From positions 1-64,000 of the forward strand of contig CAZCGE010000059.1 in NCBI GenBank assembly GCA_964498125.1: a stretch of DNA of 64,000 nucleotides, in the 5' to 3' direction. Shown here piece by piece: positions 15,073-22,647 of the stretch (positions are counted from its first letter, which is position 1; each line of letters begins with the position of its first letter). A model generated the notes under the pieces. That model was not told the DNA's origin. It did not search any database and saw only the letters and a list, made by a program, of their open reading frames with translations. A program made the translations under genes and the position numbers. This stretch comes from CAMDBL01 sp964498125 (GTDB lineage: Bacteria; Pseudomonadota; Alphaproteobacteria; Rhizobiales; Hyphomicrobiaceae).

Positions 15073-15363
15073 TCAATCGCTGCCCTCGACGACGACGATG
15101 TCGAGCGTACCGGCACCATTGCGCAACTGCTTGGCGGCGGTGTACTCCGGCGAGGCGCAATAGGCCCGCGCCTTCTCGAAGCTCTCGAATTCGATGACGA
15201 CGTTGCGGGCGCGGCCTTCGCCCTCGCGGACTTCGCAACGGCCGCCGCGCACGATGGGCTTGCCACCATATATCTTCATTGCCGCCGATGCGGCGGTGGC
15301 GTACTCGGCCCACTTGGCGGCATCAGTGACGATGCAGCGGGCGATCACATAGCCTTTGGGCAT
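15073..15363 (-). CDS. DUF1330 family protein
   Basis: The 96-residue protein MPKGYVIARCIVTDAAKWAEY has the ferredoxin-like dimeric alpha-beta barrel pattern of DUF1330 (VRGGRCEVREGE, VVIEFESFEKARAYCASPEY). A strong ribosome site (AGGAGA) lies 5 bases before ATG 15363. Function is unknown. It lies between pyrF and trmD on the same strand, only 17 bases from trmD. Confidence 0.9.
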   Translation of the reverse strand: MPKGYVIARCIVTDAAKWAEYATAASAAMKIYGGKPIVRGGRCEVREGEGRARNVVIEFESFEKARAYCASPEYTAAKQLRNGAGTLDIVVVEGSD

Positions 15364-15386
15364 CAATCTCTCCTCGCGTGATGATC

Positions 15387-16109
15387 TCAAGCCGTCTTCG
15401 CCATCTTGATGCGGGCGTCGCGGATGTGCTGCACAAAGCTCTCCGCGGCGATCCTGGGGTCGCTGGCTTGCGTGATGGGCCGGCCGACGACGAGATAGTC
15501 GGCGCCGGCCATGATGGCTGATTCCGGCGTCGCGACGCGCTCCTGGTCGTCGGTGGTGCCGCCTGGCAATCGGATGCCGGGGGTGACGATGAGGAAGCCA
15601 GGCCCGGCCATCTCGCGAATGCGGGCGGCCTCCTGCCCCGAGGCGATGACGCCATCGAAACCGGCTTCACGCGCCAGCGCGGCACGGTGCAATACCAGGT
15701 CGGCCGGCGACAGCGACGTTCCCTGCATCTTCAGGTCGTCGGGACCGAGATTGGTCAGCACCGTGACCGCCAGGAGTTTCAGCTTGCTGGCGCCACGGCC
15801 GGACACCGCGGCCCTGAGCGTCTTGAGATCATGGCCGTGGACTGTGAGAAAGTTCAGCCCAAGCTCGGACGCATTGGCGACCGCGCGCTCGACGGTGTGG
15901 GAAATGTCGAGCAGCTTCATATCGAGGAAGACATGCTTGCCATCTCTCCTCAGATTGCTGGCCAATCCGAGCCCACCGGCGAAGACCAGCTCCAGGCCAA
16001 CCTTGTAGAAGGTGACGGCTTCGCCGAGCGAGGTAACGAGCCGCTGCGCCTCCTCGAGGGCTGGCATGTCGAGGGCGACGATCAGACGGTCTCTGGCGGA
16101 TTGCGACAT
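15387..16109 (-). CDS. pyrF: Orotidine 5'-phosphate decarboxylase
   Basis: The 240-residue protein has the bacterial OMP decarboxylase pattern: RLIVALDMPALEEAQRLV, FYKVGLELVFAGG, and the catalytic segment HVFLDMKLLDISHTVERA carrying the Asp-x-Lys-x-x-Asp motif. Later FLIVTPGIRLPGG and YLVVGRPITQASDP bind phosphate. It catalyses the last step of UMP synthesis. It is in the position where rimM normally lies, between rpsP and trmD. Confidence 0.97.
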   Translation of the reverse strand: MSQSARDRLIVALDMPALEEAQRLVTSLGEAVTFYKVGLELVFAGGLGLASNLRRDGKHVFLDMKLLDISHTVERAVANASELGLNFLTVHGHDLKTLRAAVSGRGASKLKLLAVTVLTNLGPDDLKMQGTSLSPADLVLHRAALAREAGFDGVIASGQEAARIREMAGPGFLIVTPGIRLPGGTTDDQERVATPESAIMAGADYLVVGRPITQASDPRIAAESFVQHIRDARIKMAKTA

Positions 16110-16315
16110 GAGCGACCTTGTCGGTGGCGCCGCGGCCCGCCCGGTTGTGGTCTAATGCCCCGGGTCATGCGCCGCATCAGGTAGCATTGGACCCCAGCAG
16201 CAGCGACAGTGCAAGCAACTATCGAGCGAACCTGTGAGCAATAAGGTCGGACCGGTCGGTCCAACCCCTTTGCGACACTGCGGACGTTTGTGGCACCGGG
16301 GCTGCCCGCATCACA

Positions 16316-16675
16316 TCAGGCCTTGGGGGCTTCGGCGCCTTCCGCGACACCAGCCGCCGCCGCGGCCCGCTCCTGCGCCTTCTTCTTCGGCTTGGCCTTC
16401 TCGGGATTGTTGCGCGCGGGGCGCTTGGCGAGGCCGGCGGCATCGAAGAAGCGCAGCACGCGATCCGTCGGCTGCGCGCCGACTGAGAGCCAATACTTGC
16501 AGCGCTCGACTTCCAGCTTCAGCCGCGTCGGATCATCCTTCTTCTTCATCGGGTCGAACGTGCCGACCTGCTCGATGTAGCGGCCGTCGCGCGGCGTCGC
16601 GGCGGTGGCGACGACGATGTAGTAGTACGGCCGCTTCTTGGCGCCGCCGCGGGAGAGACGAATTTTGACTGCCAT
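16316..16675 (-). CDS. rpsP: 30S ribosomal protein S16
   Basis: The 119-residue protein begins MAVKIRLSRGGAKKRPYYYI, an exact S16 start, and continues with DGRYIEQVGTFDP and LEVERCKYWLSVGAQPTDRV. The last 35 residues are an Ala/Lys-rich tail, as in other alphaproteobacteria. It lies downstream of ffh in the same direction. A 206-base gene-free gap separates it from pyrF, and no rimM is found there. Confidence 0.98.
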   Translation of the reverse strand: MAVKIRLSRGGAKKRPYYYIVVATAATPRDGRYIEQVGTFDPMKKKDDPTRLKLEVERCKYWLSVGAQPTDRVLRFFDAAGLAKRPARNNPEKAKPKKKAQERAAAAAGVAEGAEAPKA

Positions 16676-16703
16676 TGTTCTGGTTCCTTTGGTTGGTTAG
16701 TTC

Positions 16704-16827
16704 GAGCGAATAGCGAATAGCGAATAGGGAGTAGGGAGTAGAGGAAGCTGGATTTCGTGCATCACAACCGGGTACTCCGGTGCTTTGCCCTATTCTCTAT
16801 TCGCTACTCCCTACTCCCTATTCGCTC
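16704..16827. repeat. Heptanucleotide repeats in inverted orientation
   Basis: Units GCGAATA and GGGAGTA repeat at 16704-16743, and their complements (TATTCGC, TACTCCC) repeat at about 16788-16827, forming an imperfect hairpin between rpsP and ffh. The repeat overlaps the stop codon of ffh. Confidence 0.7.
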
Positions 16828-18436
16828 ACTTCTTCTTTTCCGGCATCAGGCCTCCTCCGAGACCCGGCAAACCGGGAAATTTCAGGCCGCCGAGGCCAGG
16901 TAGGCCGCCGCCGCCGAGACCCGGCAGGCGCGGCGGGCCGGGCAGTGCCGCACCACCCATCGGCAGGCCTTTCGGCAAGTTGTTCTTGACGCTGTCGCGC
17001 AGTTCCGGCGGCAGCTGCTCGATCGCCTTGGGATCCAGCCGTGCCAGCTCCGCGCGCATCTTTTCGAGTTCCGCGGTACTGGGGGCTCCGGCGCTGGGGC
17101 CGATGCCCATGGCGCCTGCCATCTTGGCCATCATGCCCTTGTTCTTGCCCATCATCTTCATCATGTCGGCCATCTGCCGGTGCTGTTTCAGCAGCCGGTT
17201 GATGTCCTCGACCTTGGTGCCCGAGCCGCCAGCGATGCGACGCTTGCGTTTGGCATCGAGCACCTTAGGCGCGCGCCGTTCCTTCGGCGTCATCGACGAG
17301 ATGATGGCGCGTTGTCGCTTCAGGTCCTTCTCCAGCCCGGCCTGGTTGATCTGCGCCTTCATCTTGGCGGCGCCCGGCAGCATGCCCATGACGCCGCCCA
17401 TGCCGCCGAGCTTCTCCATTTGAGTCAGTTGCTCGGCGAGATCCTCCAGGTCGAAGTCGCCCTTCTTCATCTTGGCGGCGATCTTGGTGGCCTTCTCCAC
17501 GTCGATCGTCTGCGCCGCCTTCTCGACGAGTGAAACGATATCGCCCATGCCCAGGATGCGACTGGCGATGCGCTGGGGGTGGAAATCTTCCAGCGCATCC
17601 CATTTCTCGCCGACGCCGATCAACTTGATCGGCTTGCCGGTGACCGCGCGCATGGAGAGCGCAGCGCCGCCGCGCCCGTCGCCATCGACACGGGTCAGCA
17701 CGATGCCGGTGATGCCGATGCGCTCGTTGAACGACTTCGCCAGATTGACCGCGTCCTGACCAGTCAGCGCGTCGGCGACCAGCAGCGTCTCGTGCGGCTG
17801 CGTGATGTCGCGGATCTCCGCGCTCTCGCGCATCATTTCCTCGTCGATGTGGGTGCGGCCAGCGGTATCAAGCAGCACCACATCGAACCCGCCGAGGCGG
17901 CCAGCATCCATGGCGCGGCGCGCGATCTGCTGCGGCGTCTGCCCGGCAATCACCGGCAACGTCTCGACGCCGGTCTGCTCGCCGAGCACGCGCAGCTGCT
18001 CCTGCGCGGCGGGCCGGCGGGTATCGAGCGAGGCCATCAGCACGCGCTTCTTGTCACGCTCGGTGAGCCGACGGCCGATCTTGGCGCAGGTGGTCGTCTT
18101 GCCCGAGCCCTGCAGGCCAACCAGCATGATCGGCACCGGCGGGGCCGCGGCAATGTCGATAGGATCGGCGTCGGAACCCAGCACCGCCACCAGCTCGTCG
18201 TGCACGAGCTTGACCACCATCTGGCCCGGCGATACCGACTTCACGACTTCCGCGCCGATCGCTTTTTGCCGCACATTATCCGTGAACGCGCGCACCACCT
18301 CGAGCGCCACGTCGGCCTCGAGCAAGGCGCGCCGCACCTCGCGCATGGCCTCGGCCACGTCGCTTTCGGTCAACGCACCGCGCCGGGTGAGCTTGTCGAG
18401 AACGCCCGACAGACGATCGGTCAGGGACTGGAACAT
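16826..18436 (-). CDS. ffh: Signal recognition particle protein Ffh (SRP54)
   Basis: The 536-residue GTPase starts MFQSLTDRLSGVLDKLTRRG. The G domain shows GLQGSGKTTTCAKIG, DTRRPAAQEQL, LDTAGRTHIDEEMM and TRVDGDGRGGAAL. The M domain has methionine-rich segments (MGGVMGMLPGAAKM, MADMMKMMGKNKGMMAKM) and RKRRIAGGSGTKVEDINRLL for RNA binding. A Gly/Pro/Leu-rich C-terminal extension of about 60 residues (LPGLGGGGLPGLGGL) is long but typical of Hyphomicrobiales. It targets membrane proteins to SecYEG. Confidence 0.98.
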   Translation of the reverse strand: MFQSLTDRLSGVLDKLTRRGALTESDVAEAMREVRRALLEADVALEVVRAFTDNVRQKAIGAEVVKSVSPGQMVVKLVHDELVAVLGSDADPIDIAAAPPVPIMLVGLQGSGKTTTCAKIGRRLTERDKKRVLMASLDTRRPAAQEQLRVLGEQTGVETLPVIAGQTPQQIARRAMDAGRLGGFDVVLLDTAGRTHIDEEMMRESAEIRDITQPHETLLVADALTGQDAVNLAKSFNERIGITGIVLTRVDGDGRGGAALSMRAVTGKPIKLIGVGEKWDALEDFHPQRIASRILGMGDIVSLVEKAAQTIDVEKATKIAAKMKKGDFDLEDLAEQLTQMEKLGGMGGVMGMLPGAAKMKAQINQAGLEKDLKRQRAIISSMTPKERRAPKVLDAKRKRRIAGGSGTKVEDINRLLKQHRQMADMMKMMGKNKGMMAKMAGAMGIGPSAGAPSTAELEKMRAELARLDPKAIEQLPPELRDSVKNNLPKGLPMGGAALPGPPRLPGLGGGGLPGLGGLKFPGLPGLGGGLMPEKKK

Positions 18437-18446
18437 TCAAATCTCC

Positions 18447-18534
18447 GTAGGTTGGGTCGAGGGAGGCGTCAGCCGACCAAGACCCAACGGCACAGGCTGT
18501 CTTGTCGGGTCTCGCGAGCTCGACCCGACCTACG
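18447..18534. repeat. Extragenic palindromes between the first GST gene and ffh
   Basis: GTAGGTTGGGTCGA at 18447-18460 and GACCCAAC at 18481-18488 form one palindrome. GTCGGGTCTCG and CTCGACCCGAC at about 18504-18529, followed by CTACG, form the second. It belongs to the same family as 10345-10417 and 32131-32267. Confidence 0.65.
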
Positions 18535-18543
18535 CACCGGTTC

Positions 18544-19188
18544 TTAAGCCCCCGGCACCTTCATCGACTCCCACTCGAGCATGACGTGATCCTGGTAGGG
18601 TTTGCGCGCTGTCAATCGCTTGTACCAGGCCTCGAGATTGGCCAGCGCCGGCCGCTCGATCGGCATCGTGGTGTAGCGATACATCAGCGAGCCGACCAGG
18701 ATGTCGGCAAACGACAGGGCGCTACCGGTGATAAAGGCGCGGCCGGCCAGATGCGCATCGAGGTTGGCGAAACGCTCGCCGGAGCGCTTGGCCTTGGCGG
18801 CGAGTTCGGCTGGATTGCGGTCTTTTGCCGGCACACGGATCAATTGTGCGAACAGGCCCGGGATCAGCTCGGGATAGACGCTGGTCATCGACCAGTCCGC
18901 CCACTGATCCGCGACCGCCAACTGCTTGGGGTCGGCAGGCACCAGGCTGCCCTTGCCATAGGTGTCGGCGAGATAGCGCACGATGGCGCTCGACTCCCAC
19001 AAAATGAAGCCGCCGTCGTCGATCACCGGAACGAGGCGGTTTGGGTTCATGCGGATGTAGTCCGGCGTATCGGTCTTGCCGAACGCCCCCCCGACCTCGG
19101 TGTTCTCGAATGCCACGCCGAGTTCGGCGGCGGCCCACAGCACCTTTTGTACGTTGATGGACGATTTGCGTCCGAAGATCTTGAGCAT
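18544..19188 (-). CDS. Glutathione S-transferase family protein (first of a tandem pair)
   Basis: The 214-residue protein begins MLKIFGRKSSINVQKVLW, with the GST N-terminal thioredoxin fold. It contains NRLVPVIDDGGFILWESSAIVRYLADTYG (the cis-Pro/Glu-Ser glutathione-binding site) and the C-terminal helical domain with FADILVGSLMYRY. A catalytic serine or tyrosine would be near S9-S10. The ATG at 19188 is preferred, with AGGA about 8 bases upstream; an ATG two codons earlier is possible. It closely resembles the next gene and shares its SMKVPGA end, so this is a tandem duplication. The substrate is unknown. Confidence 0.93.
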   Translation of the reverse strand: MLKIFGRKSSINVQKVLWAAAELGVAFENTEVGGAFGKTDTPDYIRMNPNRLVPVIDDGGFILWESSAIVRYLADTYGKGSLVPADPKQLAVADQWADWSMTSVYPELIPGLFAQLIRVPAKDRNPAELAAKAKRSGERFANLDAHLAGRAFITGSALSFADILVGSLMYRYTTMPIERPALANLEAWYKRLTARKPYQDHVMLEWESMKVPGA

Positions 19189-19208
19189 AGTCATTTCCTG
19201 TTTGCGTC

Positions 19209-19302
19209 CTGTAGGTTGGGTTGAGGCGCCGTTCGCGCCGAAGCCCAACAGTCACGGGCACCATCGTTGGGCTTCGGCCTGCGGCCTCAACCCAACCTAC
19301 AG
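19209..19302. repeat. Nested perfect inverted repeat between the two GST genes
   Basis: The outer arms at 19209-19227 (CTGTAGGTTGGGTTGAGGC) and 19284-19302 are exact reverse complements of 19 bp. Inner arms GAAGCCCAAC (19240-19249) and GTTGGGCTTC (19266-19275) also pair. It may act as a terminator of the second GST gene or be an extragenic repeat. Confidence 0.75.
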
Positions 19303-19303
19303 T

Positions 19304-19948
19304 TCATGCCCCCGGCACCTTCATCGATGTAAAGTCGATCATCACGTGCTGCTGGTAGGCCGGCCGCGCCGTCAGCCGCTGGTACCAGGCCTGCACGTTG
19401 GCGTGGCGTGGCCGCTCGATGTCGAGGTTGTAATAGCGATACATGTAACAGCCGACCAGGATGTCGGCGAACGTCAGCTGATCGCCGAGGATGAAGGTCT
19501 TGCCTTCGAGCTCGGCATCCAGCATGGCCAATGCCTCGCCGAGCCGCTTGGCGGCGGCCGCGATCGCGGCGTCGTTGCGCTCGGCCTTCGACGTGCGGAT
19601 CAGGCCGGCAAAACAGGTCACGAGCAGGTCGTTGTACAGCGTGGTGAGCGCCCAGTCCGACCACTGGTCGGCACGGGCGAAACTGTGCCGGCCCTCTGGC
19701 GCCAGCGAGCCGCGACCGTAGGTGTCGGCGAGATAGCGCACGATCGCGTTCGACTCCCACAGGATGAAGCCGTTGTCGTCGAGGACCGGGATGCTCCCGT
19801 TCGGATTCATGCGGATGAAGTCGGGCGAGTCGAGCTTGCCGAATGCGCCGCCGACATCGATGCGCTCGTGTGGCAGGCCGAGCTCGCCGATGGCCCACAT
19901 CGCCTTCTGCACGTTGCCCGAGTTGGCGCGGCCCCACAGCTTCAGCAT
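19304..19948 (-). CDS. Glutathione S-transferase family protein (second of a tandem pair)
   Basis: The 214-residue protein MLKLWGRANSGNVQKAMWAI is the paralogue of the gene at 18544. Shared features are the N-terminal thioredoxin fold with GSIPVLDDNGFILWESNAIV, RYLADTYGRGSL, the helical domain with FADILVGCYMYRY, and the SMKVPGA end. An N-terminal Ser in GRANS may activate glutathione. The upstream zinc-finger-like gene at 19963 ends 14 bases before the start and is probably co-transcribed. Confidence 0.93.
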   Translation of the reverse strand: MLKLWGRANSGNVQKAMWAIGELGLPHERIDVGGAFGKLDSPDFIRMNPNGSIPVLDDNGFILWESNAIVRYLADTYGRGSLAPEGRHSFARADQWSDWALTTLYNDLLVTCFAGLIRTSKAERNDAAIAAAAKRLGEALAMLDAELEGKTFILGDQLTFADILVGCYMYRYYNLDIERPRHANVQAWYQRLTARPAYQQHVMIDFTSMKVPGA

Positions 19949-19962
19949 GATCCTGCCCCCGT

Positions 19963-20151
19963 TCAGCGCGACTTGCCGGCGAGACCGGCCTCGAAATGCC
20001 CGACGGCTTTCTCGAATTTGTCGCGGCAGCCAGGATTGCAGAAGCCGACGACTTCGCCCTTGTAGCGAGTCAGGCTGTCGGCGCTGATTGGCTTGCCGGA
20101 CCACGGGCAGGTGGTGTTGACCGCGTCCTCGATTTTCAGCTGTTCCGCCAT
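19963..20151 (-). CDS. Small TRASH/YHS-like zinc-finger protein
   Basis: The protein has 62 residues with two Cys pairs: TTCPWSGKPI and GFCNPGCRDKFEKAV. The FCNPGCRDKFE block is typical of TRASH/YHS-type metal-binding modules, in which the cysteines bind zinc or another metal. It precedes the second GST gene by 14 bases on the same strand, suggesting a shared transcript. A metal-sensing or chaperone role is a guess. ATG 20151 is chosen over the GTG one codon earlier. Confidence 0.8.
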   Translation of the reverse strand: MAEQLKIEDAVNTTCPWSGKPISADSLTRYKGEVVGFCNPGCRDKFEKAVGHFEAGLAGKSR

Positions 20152-20368
20152 CACGCACGCCCATCCGTTATGCCAAACGTCAAAACGCCCGCGGGCGACA
20201 CTCGCCGGCGGACGTTGACCACCGCGCCTCCCGAACGCCCCAAAGGGCGCCCATGTGCGCGGCAGCGGCTCGTGTTCACGGGCCGTATGGATCAGGCCGC
20301 ACCATCGGCCAATGTCGACAAACTGTCAACGGTTCGCATCGCGGAAGCAGGCAACCCTGGCGACGTGA

Positions 20369-21376
20369 TCAAGCCACGGCCACGACCCGCCCGGTTTTCG
20401 ACGACTCGACGATGGCGTCGAAGACGCTCATGCCGTGCAGGATCTCCTCCGGCGGAATTGGGTATGGAGCCTTGTCGCGGATGCAGCGCGCCAGGGTTTC
20501 CAACTCGATCTTCAGCATGTCGACATCCTTGTGCTCGAGCAGCTCGGGTGGCGGCGCGGTGACGGGGCCGGTCGGCGCGGCATCCGGCATCGGCACGAAG
20601 CGGAAGTCCTTGAGCGTGTTATGCGAAACTTCGATCAGTCCCTTCGAGCCGTAGACCGTGATGCTGAAGTTGGGCGCCGTCGACAGCGAGCCGAACATCA
20701 ACGCCGTCATGCCGCTGGCGAAGGACAAGTGAATGGTGGTCGTGTCGTCGGCGTGATCGATGCCACGCCGCCCCGTCACGCAATAGACTTCGCGTACCGG
20801 CCCGGCCAACTCGATCATATGGTCGATGCAGTGCACGCCAACCGCGGTCAACGCGCCCGCCGGCGACTCGTCGGGATCGAGCCGCCATTCGTCCTTCGGC
20901 AGAAACGGCCCGGACCCCGACGTCTGCTGGCCGACCATCGACACCAGCTTGCCGAGGTCGCCCGCCCTGACGCGCCGCCGCAACTCGACGATCGAAGGGT
21001 GGAAGCGCCGGTTGAAACCAACAGCGAGGATGACGCCGGCGGCGTGGGCAGCGGCGACGCAGGCTTCCGCGCTCGGCCTCGACAAGGCAATCGGCTTCTC
21101 GACCAGGATGTGCTTACCCGCGGCGGCGGCGGTCTTGACCTGGGCTTCGTGCTGGCTGTGCGGCGTGGCCAGAACAACCACGTCGACCTTGGGGTTGCTC
21201 AGGACCTCTTGATAACTGGCCACCAACGGCACGTCATGCTCAGCACAAAAGGCGCGGGCCTTGTCGAGCGTGCGCGTGTGGGCGGCGATGAAGCGGATCT
21301 CAGTGCTCTTGCCTTGCACGGCGCGCACGAACGACTGGCCCCAACGGCCAAGCCCGACGATGGCGGCGTTAATCAT
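20369..21376 (-). CDS. Gfo/Idh/MocA family oxidoreductase
   Basis: The 335-residue protein has an N-terminal Rossmann domain (INAAIVGLGRWGQSFVRAVQ, with Gly-x-Gly-x-x-Gly) and the family signature HILVEKPIALS, whose Glu-Lys-Pro contains the catalytic lysine. The C-terminal beta-sheet domain includes GALTAVGVHCIDHMIELAG. Members oxidise or reduce sugars, inositols or other small polyols with NAD(P). The specific substrate cannot be read from the sequence. Confidence 0.9.
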   Translation of the reverse strand: MINAAIVGLGRWGQSFVRAVQGKSTEIRFIAAHTRTLDKARAFCAEHDVPLVASYQEVLSNPKVDVVVLATPHSQHEAQVKTAAAAGKHILVEKPIALSRPSAEACVAAAHAAGVILAVGFNRRFHPSIVELRRRVRAGDLGKLVSMVGQQTSGSGPFLPKDEWRLDPDESPAGALTAVGVHCIDHMIELAGPVREVYCVTGRRGIDHADDTTTIHLSFASGMTALMFGSLSTAPNFSITVYGSKGLIEVSHNTLKDFRFVPMPDAAPTGPVTAPPPELLEHKDVDMLKIELETLARCIRDKAPYPIPPEEILHGMSVFDAIVESSKTGRVVAVA

Positions 21377-21592
21377 GGTTGCCTCTGCGTGTTGCCTGCA
21401 CTTTGCCGGCGATTGCATAGATGAACCGCCGTGCGGTCAAGTGCGTCGGCGGCATGGCGCCATGCACGACGGTCCGCGGCGTGGACAGGCTGGCCATACC
21501 CAGCGCCTTCGGCGGGCGAATCGGCCTATCATCCACGTCTCACGCACAGCCTGCCCACAGGTTTCCCGGGCCCACGAGGTGGAGGTTTAGCC

Positions 21593-22015
21593 ATGAACCA
21601 CCGCGAGATGAAGGCGCTGGCCGAGAACGACGACGCCGTACGTTCGCTGGCGATCACCCTGCTGAAACTGCCGGAGATCGACCCGCAGGTCATGTGGAAT
21701 GACTGGGAACTGGACTTCCTGGCGCACATGGCGGGACATCGCGGGCCAGAGTCGCTGAGCCAGCGCCAGGTCGAAGCGCTGGTCGATCTGCGCGACGCCG
21801 CCAAATCCTTCGCCAGCCTCGGCGGACTGAACATCGTCACCCTTATTAACGAGAGCTGGCTGGCGCGCTTTGACCTCGAGGAAGACGACGAGCAGTTCAT
21901 CGTCGCCCTGAAGGCCTCCGGCGCGAGCACGCTGAAACGGCGGCAGGCCTTGAAGCTGCTTGGCCTTGCCCGCCAGCTCGGCCTGGTCGAGGGGTATATC
22001 GAACTCGCGGCGTGA
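21593..22015 (+). CDS. Conserved helical hypothetical protein
   Basis: This 140-residue protein starts at ATG 21593 with an excellent GGAGG 7 bases upstream. It is predicted mostly helical (RQVEALVDLRDAAKSFASL, LKRRQALKLLGLARQLGLVEGY). No motif or domain was recognised. It lies alone on the plus strand between a minus-strand oxidoreductase and an XRE regulator. Confidence 0.75.
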   Translation: MNHREMKALAENDDAVRSLAITLLKLPEIDPQVMWNDWELDFLAHMAGHRGPESLSQRQVEALVDLRDAAKSFASLGGLNIVTLINESWLARFDLEEDDEQFIVALKASGASTLKRRQALKLLGLARQLGLVEGYIELAA

Positions 22016-22104
22016 GCCGATCCGCCGAGACTTTATCGTCTCGTTTACCGTCTTTGGGGCCGCTCTCGTCCAACTGGCATGGGGATTGCTTACGATTATT
22101 CACA

Positions 22105-22124
22105 AGTTGTACCGAGTTGTACCG
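22105..22124. promoter_or_regulatory. Two 10-bp direct repeats before the XRE regulator
   Basis: AGTTGTACCG occurs twice in tandem at 22105-22114 and 22115-22124, 11 bases before the chosen start codon. Such repeats near a regulator start are candidate operators for self-repression. Confidence 0.45.
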
Positions 22125-22135
22125 AGGCGCGAAAA

Positions 22136-22492
22136 ATGTTCCACAAGCCGCATATCAACTCCAGGTCGCTGTCCGGCGCACGCCCGCGGCAGCACGCTGC
22201 CGAAGGTCCCTTGGGTGACATGGCGCTTGCACCCGTTTCATTGGCGCAGGCGTTGGTCCGACGGCCGCAGTCCAGCGCCTCTCTCGACCGGCACGTCGGC
22301 GCCAGATTGCGGGTTGCGCGCGAGGCGCAAGCGCTTGCGATCTGGCAATTGGCGCAGATCGTCGGCTCCAGCTTGGAGACGCTGATCGATTATGAAGCGG
22401 GCAGGCGCCGGATGCCGCCGGCTCGCCTTGTTGACTTTTCCCGGGTGCTGGCCGTGGACGCGCGGTTCTTCTTCGAGGGGTATCACCCCTGA
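22136..22492 (+). CDS. XRE-family helix-turn-helix transcriptional regulator
   Basis: The protein has 118 residues if it begins at ATG 22136; ATG 22220 is also possible. The C-terminal half is an XRE-type helix-turn-helix: VGARLRVAREAQALAIWQLA, QIVGSSLETLIDYEAGRRRM, PPARLVDFSRVLAVDARFFF. It would bind DNA as a dimer. The 5' portion is poorly conserved in appearance. Tandem direct repeats upstream could be its operator. Its targets are unknown; it may control itself and perhaps the preceding gene. Confidence 0.8.
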   Translation: MFHKPHINSRSLSGARPRQHAAEGPLGDMALAPVSLAQALVRRPQSSASLDRHVGARLRVAREAQALAIWQLAQIVGSSLETLIDYEAGRRRMPPARLVDFSRVLAVDARFFFEGYHP

Positions 22493-22647
22493 TTGGGGAT
22501 GCGGGGGCAACCTCGGCATCGGATCGGGTCGGGCAGGCGGCGCGCCCGACCAGAAACGATACAATTGCTCACGCAGCGTACAGGTCGATTGCACGCTGGC
22601 GAGCCAAATCGGTACCCCGGCCGGCAGCTTGTGTTCCGGCGCTCGCG

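Noticed and set aside
16110..16315. Possible rimM between rpsP and pyrF
   Set aside because: The gap of 206 bases is too short for rimM, and no frame shows RimM motifs.
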